In this document: in pieces, positions 58,251 through 64,000 of the stretch
Layout of the letters: every line of letters begins with the position of its first letter
How positions within the stretch are numbered: position 1 is the first letter of the stretch
Assembly: GCA_039000515.1 (NCBI GenBank)
Contig: JBCFYV010000012.1
Location: 126,424,132 to 126,488,131, forward strand
Direction: 5' to 3'
From: Timema cristinae
Taxonomy: Eukaryota > Arthropoda > Insecta > Phasmatodea > Timematidae
Length of the DNA stretch: 64,000 nucleotides
Notes under the pieces: generated by a model
The model's input: the letters and a program-made list of their open reading frames with translations, nothing else
Told to the model about the DNA's origin: nothing
Databases searched by the model: none
Position numbers and translations under genes: made by a program

Positions 58251-59525
58251 GTTTGTGAACCACTTGGGGTTAGCACGCTTCGTACTAAAGCTCACAAAAT
58301 GGCGTCTTCGTGACTGCTGTAATTAAGTGAGAGATATTTTAAGAAAACTTGTTTGTCGACGCGCAGAAGGTTAGTTTTTGTTGGGTGAGGATAGCTTAAA
58401 ACAACGAACAGATTGACTACTACGCACTAAAATATAGTGCCATGTTGGGACCTTTTTAATACTAAACACCTTTCTGTAATTTAGGTGATTACATTATTTA
58501 ATGCTGGAAAGGGAACAAGTGAAGTATGATAGCAGGCCTCATAAACAAACACCTTTTCTTTGTCATAAAACATTAACAGTATATATATCTCTTTTTAAGT
58601 TCTTCATTTTTATGGAAATTGAAGCAGAGAACGTTAAATGACTCTTCTGTACTATATACTATTTCTCTACGCATTAATATGGATTTTTAAATAATGGATA
58701 AAACATTTTAAGACAAATTAAATAGTTTATTATTAAAATTTATCTGAAATTATAAACATTTTAGACCCATTATTTTATCAAAATAGGTACTGATGTTGCA
58801 ACAGCTAAACTTGATAAATGTATTAAAAATAAAAAATCATGTTAAAGTCCGGTAGTAAATAAAACACGCCATTTTATAACCAAACAAATCAGAACTGGAG
58901 AGTTGAAGTACCTCTGCAGCTGCAGTTGAGGAAGATGGTGCCGGATTCATAGATACACAAGATATTTACTATCATTATTGGATCATTTGATAAACACAAG
59001 TATAATTTACATGCTCTCATCTAACAGTGGCGTATCTATAAACCTAGCATGGGGTGGGGTATATCTTTATATTTCAACTTTAATAATTTCAATGATAACA
59101 ATGTTGTTGATATCTCTTAGTAAATGTATTATCATAACTCTTTATTAAATACATTTCTTCAATAAGCTCAAGTGTGATTAAAACAACACTACTCTAAGAC
59201 CCCACCCTCCCTAATTGCTAATCTGCCCGAATGGGGCTCTCGTAGTACTGTAAAGGAAACAGTGAATTATTTTATTCACAGAGTTGAGAATCCACTTATG
59301 GAGCAATTGTAGTTAAAGTAACTTTTCTTATACTACTCAGAGAATTAGTTATGTTATCATATTATTTGAGTTATTGATTTGGTACAAAATAATTTTTATT
59401 TTCTAATTTAAAGATAGAATGTGTTTGATAGCTAAGAACCAACAACAGCCATGTCGGCGAAGTGAGCGATCCCGGGGGATTGTGATATTATAATGACATT
59501 ATCCCTGTCTCGTGATAACACACTG
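58251..59525. other. Intron 2, unique part
   Basis: AT-rich intron sequence without repeats or genes that I can recognise. A gtggcgtatctataaacc phrase near 59028 may be a transposon remnant, but I could not find its partner end. Confidence 0.6.
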
Positions 59526-60520
59526 CAGGAAGATACTCTACTCTCTTTGTTCCAATCAGGTGGAGGAAGATACTCTACTCTCTTTGTTCCAATCAGGTGG
59601 AGGAAGATACTCTACTCTCTTTGTTCCAATCAGGTGGAGGAAGATACTCTACTCTCTTTGTTCCAATCAGGTGCAGGAAGATACTCTACTCTCTTTGTTC
59701 CAATCAGGTGGAGGAAGATACTCTACTCTCTTTGTTCCAATCAGGTGCAGGAAGATACTCTACTATCTTTGTTCCAATCAGGTGCAGGAAGATACTCTAC
59801 TCTCTTTGTTCCAATCAGGTGAGGAAGATACTCTACTCTCTTTGTTCCAATCAGGTGGAGGAAGATACTCTACTCTCTTTGTTCCAATCAGGTGCAGGAA
59901 GATACTCTACTCTCTTTGTTCCAATCAGGTGCAGGAAGATACTCTACTCTCTTTGTTCCAATCAGGTGCAGGAAGATACTCTACTCTCTTTGTTCCAATC
60001 AGGTGGAGGAAGATACTCTACTCTCTTTGTTCCAATCAGGTGCAGGAAGATACTCTACTCTCTTTGTTCCAATCAGGTGCAGGAAGATACTCTACTCTCT
60101 TTGTTCCAATCAGGTGGAGGAAGATACTCTACTCTCTTTGTTCCAATCAGGTGCAGGAAGATACTCTACTCTCTTTGTTCCAATCAGGTGCAGGAAGATA
60201 CTCTACTCTCTTTGTTCCAATCAGGTGGAGGAAGATACTCTACTCTCTTTGTTCCAATCAGGTGCAGGAAGATACTCTACTCTCTTTGTTCCAATCAGGT
60301 GGAGGAAGATACTCTACTCTCTTTGTTCCAATCAGGTGCAGGAAGATACTCTACTCTCTTTGTTCCAATCAGGTGCAGGAAGATACTCTACTCTCTTTGT
60401 TCCAATCAGGTGGAGGAAGATACTCTACTCTCTTTGTTCCAATCAGTTGGAGGAAGATACTCTACTCTCTTTGTTCCAATCAGGTGCAGGAAGATACTAT
60501 ACTCTCTTTGTTCCAATCAG
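59526..60520 (+). repeat. 37-bp minisatellite made of copies of the exon-3 splice acceptor, about 27 copies
   Basis: Units read gtgcaggaag (or gtggaggaag), atactctactctctttg and ttccaatcag, with a 37-bp period (59532 to 59569). The last unit runs straight into exon 3. Its pyrimidine-rich ctctctttgttccaatcag is the acceptor and gtggaggaag is the start of the exon. Every unit therefore repeats a polypyrimidine tract, an AG and a copy of the exon's first ~10 bases. The array has no stop in any + frame, giving frames up to 388 codons; the one in phase with exon 3 is open back to about 59597. Confidence 0.92.
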
Positions 60521-60660
60521 GTGGAGGAAGAAGGACTGCTGGAGATCCAGGTAGCGCGACAGAGAGAGTTGGCTCAGAAACAGAAGATGGACAACAAAGT
60601 GTCCAAGACGACAGGGACGGACAAGAAGGAGGGGAAGAAGAGGCCGGAGAGGAGAAGACG
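60521..60660 (+). CDS. tld/tok: Tolloid/BMP-1-like astacin metalloprotease, basic prodomain exon
   Basis: Starting in phase 0 after ttccaatcag, this exon encodes VEEEGLLEIQVARQREL, then a lysine/arginine-rich end (KKEGKKRPERRRR). It ends at 60660 with the weak donor AAGACG|GTACAT, leaving two bases of an Arg codon that exon 4 completes. The earlier candidate donor CAG|GTAGCG at 60551 would break phase with exon 4, so I prefer 60660; a stop follows soon after it. The basic run is a possible extra proprotein-convertase site. The start is ambiguous because about 27 upstream copies of the same acceptor exist. Confidence 0.75.
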
Positions 60661-61404
60661 GTACATTTCATAGGCTAGCTAGCTGCGAGTCTGGTTACAC
60701 ACTATTTGTTTTACTGAGTAGTTAGTTCAAAATATGAGCTAGTTTTGAAAATGAAGGGCTCGGGTACAGACCATTGTATCTAACATTTCACACTTTCATA
60801 TTGTCAGAAGCGTATTTACACTATGGGCCCACTAGGCACGGGCCTGGGGGCGGCACATTTTGGATAACATTATTTTAATTTTAATATTTTGTTTTTAATA
60901 ATTACGTTTATGGCGTGTAAATGTCTGATTTTCTTGAATACTAACTTCCCCTCCACATCTCTTTGCTACATCCCTCGTAGCCCAGTAGGGGAAATATCAG
61001 CCAGTACTGACGTACCGTTGTCCGGGGGACGTACTAATGTACTAATAGTACACCCTTTCCGTGGAGGCTCTTTCCATGTCCCGATGACACGAGGTGATGG
61101 TGATAGTGAGTGTGACGGGGGTGGGGGTGAGGGCAATGAAGATCTTAGGCCAACCAAACCCTAGTGAGTCATGGGGTGTACTCTTCTTTCAGGTATTGAA
61201 CCTGGACCTCAAGGTCAGCAGCTAGACACCGGTTGGCTTTTAATTGAAAATGCAGCAGAAGTTGACTCTTAAAATGACAAATAAAAGTTTATTATATTTT
61301 AAAGTTGATACGACCTGAAAGTGCTAAATGCTAAATACCAGATTTACACCCGGGCTTTCAAATATTATTAATATTACCATTGAATAATGTACAGTTATTT
61401 TTTG
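60661..61404. other. Intron 3, first part
   Basis: Intronic sequence. The phrase ctatgggcccactaggc at about 60822 has the look of a dispersed element but could not be bounded. Short open frames at 60889-61164 have no recognised domain. Confidence 0.5.
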
Positions 61405-61570
61405 TCACTGCGTCTCATTACCCGCTTTGGTTGTGCACAAATGCACTAATTATGCTAATATGTTAGAGGAACTATTCAGGAAAACCCACCTCCAATATAC
61501 TCGACCGGGATTCGAACAACGGTCTTCCGGTCTAGTGCCAGAGTTATGCCTTAGAACACTGTAGCGAGCT
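61405..61570 (-). mobile_element. tRNA-derived SINE (family 1), minus strand, truncated body
   Basis: On the minus strand: A-box-like gttctaaggcataactctg, B box ttgttcgaatcccggtcg, and the family end aagcgggtaatgagacgc. The middle of the body is deleted compared with the copy at 52391. Confidence 0.6.
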
Positions 61571-62441
61571 ACACGCCAGTCGGTTCAGTATCATTCTATT
61601 TGTAAAATGTTGACTGCGCACAAGATCCGCACCAGGGACTTTTGGTCCCATTATACAACTGACCCGATTAACTTGGCTGTGACTCAACCGATTCTTCCGG
61701 ATGTTCCCACAAACTCTGCTCCACATGATAACTACGGAATGAAACAGCCTTTGTTGGTTTAACCCTCGTGCAGACACAGGGGTGTAAACTACCCCAGTTT
61801 CATGTTGTTAGGGTGGTATCCTTGCCAGACGCCTTAGAAGCGTGTTGCTCTTTCTATTCCTTGAGTGTGGCCTTGACCATCTGATGCTATTGCTGGGATT
61901 CAATCAATTATACACAACATTCGTGATTATCCAGCCCTAAATATTAGCCAGGCTGGTTCTCATTTGGCTGGAAACAGAAGTTGTGCACGAGTCGTAGCCA
62001 CATGACGCAAACCTATACTGGAAATTATTCACGTTCCAACTCCATATTATTCAATGTTTCTGTTATCTGACCCTGAATGACATCCCTTCAGGCCAGATAG
62101 TCACGCACGGCTCTAGTGTAACTTTATGAGTTTGAAAATGGCGACAATCTAAAAATTCCACTCGATAATTACCATAACTTTGAGCCTTTTTAAACCTGAA
62201 GCTGCTGAAAGGCTGAAAAGAGTTGCTCTGAGGGAATGTCTGCTGATATCTTTGTTGTCATATCCTTCACATTTCTTCTTATCCAATATCGTGGCATTTC
62301 CCTTCTTGCATGTTCACATCCATAACTTTACTTTTAGTGAGTGTTACACTGAATTCAAAATACTTATTTTGGTGGTCTCTTTCTGATTGATTATCCATCA
62401 ACAACAATTTTCGCCTCACTATTTTTTTTTTTTTTTTTTAG
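61571..62441. other. Intron 3, remainder, with 3' splice site
   Basis: About 61590-61790 carries a moderately GC-rich block with an open minus-strand frame that I do not recognise; it may be transposon-derived. The intron ends in a long T run (62422-62439) and AG at 62440-62441, a strong acceptor. Confidence 0.55.
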
Positions 62442-62921
62442 ATTCAGCCACAAGTTTGAATCTGAAGAGAGTATCAATGACTTAGCTGAAGATGGATTTG
62501 TCGAATCAACTCGGCAACAAAGCTTTCCACCGCTCACCAGCTCAACTAAAACAACTGACAAAGAAGACCCAGAAAACAATTCTCGGCACAACAAACAACG
62601 TGGCGAGAAAACAAAACAAAAGACCCGCGGCAATAAACGTCAAAAGAATCCCAAGAAGAGTCGCTACCCTAAGAAGTACAACTCGAAGCCCAGAGTTCAG
62701 TTCCAGAAGCGATTGAACAGGTTTTTAGCGGAGGCAGAGGAGCTGAGGTTGACTCTGCATGAGCAGGACGGAGCGAGTCGTAAGAGCAGGACAAAGTCTC
62801 GAGGATCGACCAACGACATTCCACCCGATAGAAGCAAAACCATATTCTTGGGTCAGCAGCCGACTTCTCATGAACTTGAGACCGGTACTTTACGACGGGC
62901 CACCCGGGCTGCCACCGCAAG
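62442..62921 (+). CDS. tld/tok: Tolloid/BMP-1-like astacin metalloprotease, long basic prodomain exon with maturation site
   Basis: A 480-bp exon follows a strong T-rich acceptor. It completes an Arg codon and reads FSHKFESEESINDLAED, a Ser/Thr-rich stretch, then a strongly basic region (NKRQKNPKKSRYPKKYNSK) and a likely helical segment (KRLNRFLAEAEELRLTL). It ends TLRRATRAATAR. The final residues lead directly into KERVW of the protease domain, matching the prodomain/protease boundary of BMP-1/tolloid. RATR is a minimal RxxR convertase site. The donor is GCAAG|GTAGAG, with two bases left over. The basic prodomain is much longer than in vertebrate BMP-1, which fits insect tolkin-like proteins better. 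Confidence 0.9.
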
Positions 62922-63561
62922 GTAGAGTACACTCACTGTATTTAAACATAGGACAAACACAACGACCAGCCCCCAGATGTTAATTAATCGCTGTGGAAGG
63001 AAAACCCACATTTCCCCATTGGTACATTTTTTGGTCGTGTCAGGAATAGAACCCAAGACCTTTGGCTCGCCAGGCAAACACACTACTGATTGAGCCAAGG
63101 TGTTGCACCATCTGGTTTCGACATACATTTTATGTTCCATCCTCTGCCTTACTACCCATCCAGGCTATCTGCATATTTACATAAATGTTGTAGGTATAAT
63201 TTAGAGTAAATATACCCTCATTTGTGTGTTTGGAGAATGGAAAACAATTTAAGGGGAAAGTAAAACTCATTGCACCTGGCCTAGATTTGAACCATGATAA
63301 ACCAGTCCAGATTAGGACGCCTTAGCCATTCTAAAAACCAGACACACATGCTATGAACAACAACAACAACAAGAACTAATTGAGTAATTTGTCTACCTCC
63401 CTGGCATGAGCCTGTAGTGGTGCTATCTTTGTCGTGTGATAATAAACAAACACACAAATCCCTTCAATGTTGATCATGGCATCACTTTCACCGATCAAAC
63501 ATAATGAATATTATTATCCATTGCAGATATCTATCTATTATTAAGTAACTCTGTATTGCAG
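62922..63561 (-). mobile_element. Intron 4, mostly two minus-strand tRNA-derived SINE remnants
   Basis: About 62985-63130 holds a tRNA-like head on the minus strand (ttggctcaatcagtagtg, B-box-like cttgggttctattcc). About 63147-63345 is a family-1 SINE (B-box-like atggttcaaatctagg, end cctggatgggtagtaagg). The rest is short unique sequence ending in the acceptor ctctgtattgcag at 63561. Confidence 0.6.
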
Positions 63562-63744
63562 GAAAGAAAGAGTTTGGGATTTTGGCGTGATCCCGTATGA
63601 GATTGACGGTAACTTCAGTGGGGCTCACAAAGCTTTGTTCAAGCAGGCCATGAGGCACTGGGAGAACTTCACTTGCGTCAAGTTTGTGGAAAGAGTCGTG
63701 CACGAACATCCCAACTACATCTTGTTCACCGAGAGGCCATGCGG
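63562..63744 (+). CDS. tld/tok: Tolloid/BMP-1-like astacin metalloprotease, N-terminal part of the protease domain
   Basis: The exon completes an Arg codon and encodes [18 protein letters not shown], then [19 protein letters not shown] and [19 protein letters not shown], ending at PCG. This is the first ~60 residues of an astacin (M12A) domain and is highly characteristic of tolloid/BMP-1: VIPYEI, the HWENFTC segment with its conserved Cys, and the PCG that starts the cysteine-rich loop. NFT is a possible N-glycosylation site. The donor is TGCGG|GTGAGT, leaving phase 2. The zinc-binding HExxHxxGxxH motif and the CUB and EGF domains are expected in exons beyond the window. Confidence 0.96.
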
Positions 63745-64000
63745 GTGAGTTCAGCTCCCTCTTGGGACTAGGGATGGCGATTATTACATTCTATAAGACT
63801 GGAGTCTTCAACATTTACACGCTCAATCCCTTTACATGCATCCAACCTTATATTATAAATATATAATTATTTATATACTATGCCATAAAAGGGTTGATAA
63901 AAGTTCTATCAAAAAATAAACTTAAAAACAAACAAAGAAAAGGTAAATGTTTGATTTGTGTAAATAACTAAGAGCCAAAGGTAATTCTGATAACATTTAC
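63745..64000. other. Start of intron 5
   Basis: AT-rich sequence after the donor GTGAGT at 63745. No feature is visible before the window ends. Confidence 0.7.

Overview
The window is eukaryotic genomic DNA, AT-rich, with GT-AG introns, tRNA-derived SINEs and 5'-truncated non-LTR retrotransposons. The one protein-coding gene I can support is on the + strand: the 5' part of a tolloid/BMP-1 family astacin metalloprotease, closest in form to insect tolloid/tolkin. Its residues around the propeptide cleavage point (AATAR-KERVW) and the first astacin block (HWENFTC, ending PCG) point to an arthropod, probably an insect. The species cannot be fixed from the sequence.

Five exons are assembled with matching phases: an end of a signal-peptide exon (to 6245), 58120-58250, 60521-60660, 62442-62921 and 63562-63744. 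They give a secretory signal, a long Lys/Arg-rich prodomain of roughly 300 residues and the first ~60 residues of the protease domain. The zinc-binding catalytic motif and the CUB/EGF domains must lie past the right edge. The start codon is unresolved: the signal-peptide frame has no upstream ATG, while a different frame has a 56-codon ORF with a good Kozak context at 5790.

Intron 1 is about 51.9 kb, and by my estimate about two thirds of it is minisatellite. Across the window some fifteen separate tandem arrays (unit lengths 18, 23, 29, 33, 34, 37, 38, 38, 43, 46, 52, 56 twice, 62 and 68 bp) make up about 35 kb. The largest are a 62-bp array (21.4-33.6 kb, with ~804-bp higher-order repeats), a 34-bp array (40.6-48.0 kb) and a 29-bp array (54.15-57.97 kb). 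The long translated reading frames over these arrays are stop-free repeat artefacts, not genes.

The most unusual signal is how the arrays seem to have started. Several are tandem copies of a short piece of an identifiable older sequence: a segment of a non-LTR retrotransposon ORF (56 bp, expanded in two inverted copies and unexpanded in a third), the C-terminal end of another such ORF (46 bp), the body of a SINE (38 bp), and the 3' splice site plus exon start of exon 3 of the protease gene itself (37 bp, ~27 copies). The window looks like a place where local tandem duplication has repeatedly turned ordinary sequence into minisatellites. Some array interiors are also rich in single-base indels, so part of the fine variation may be long-read consensus error.
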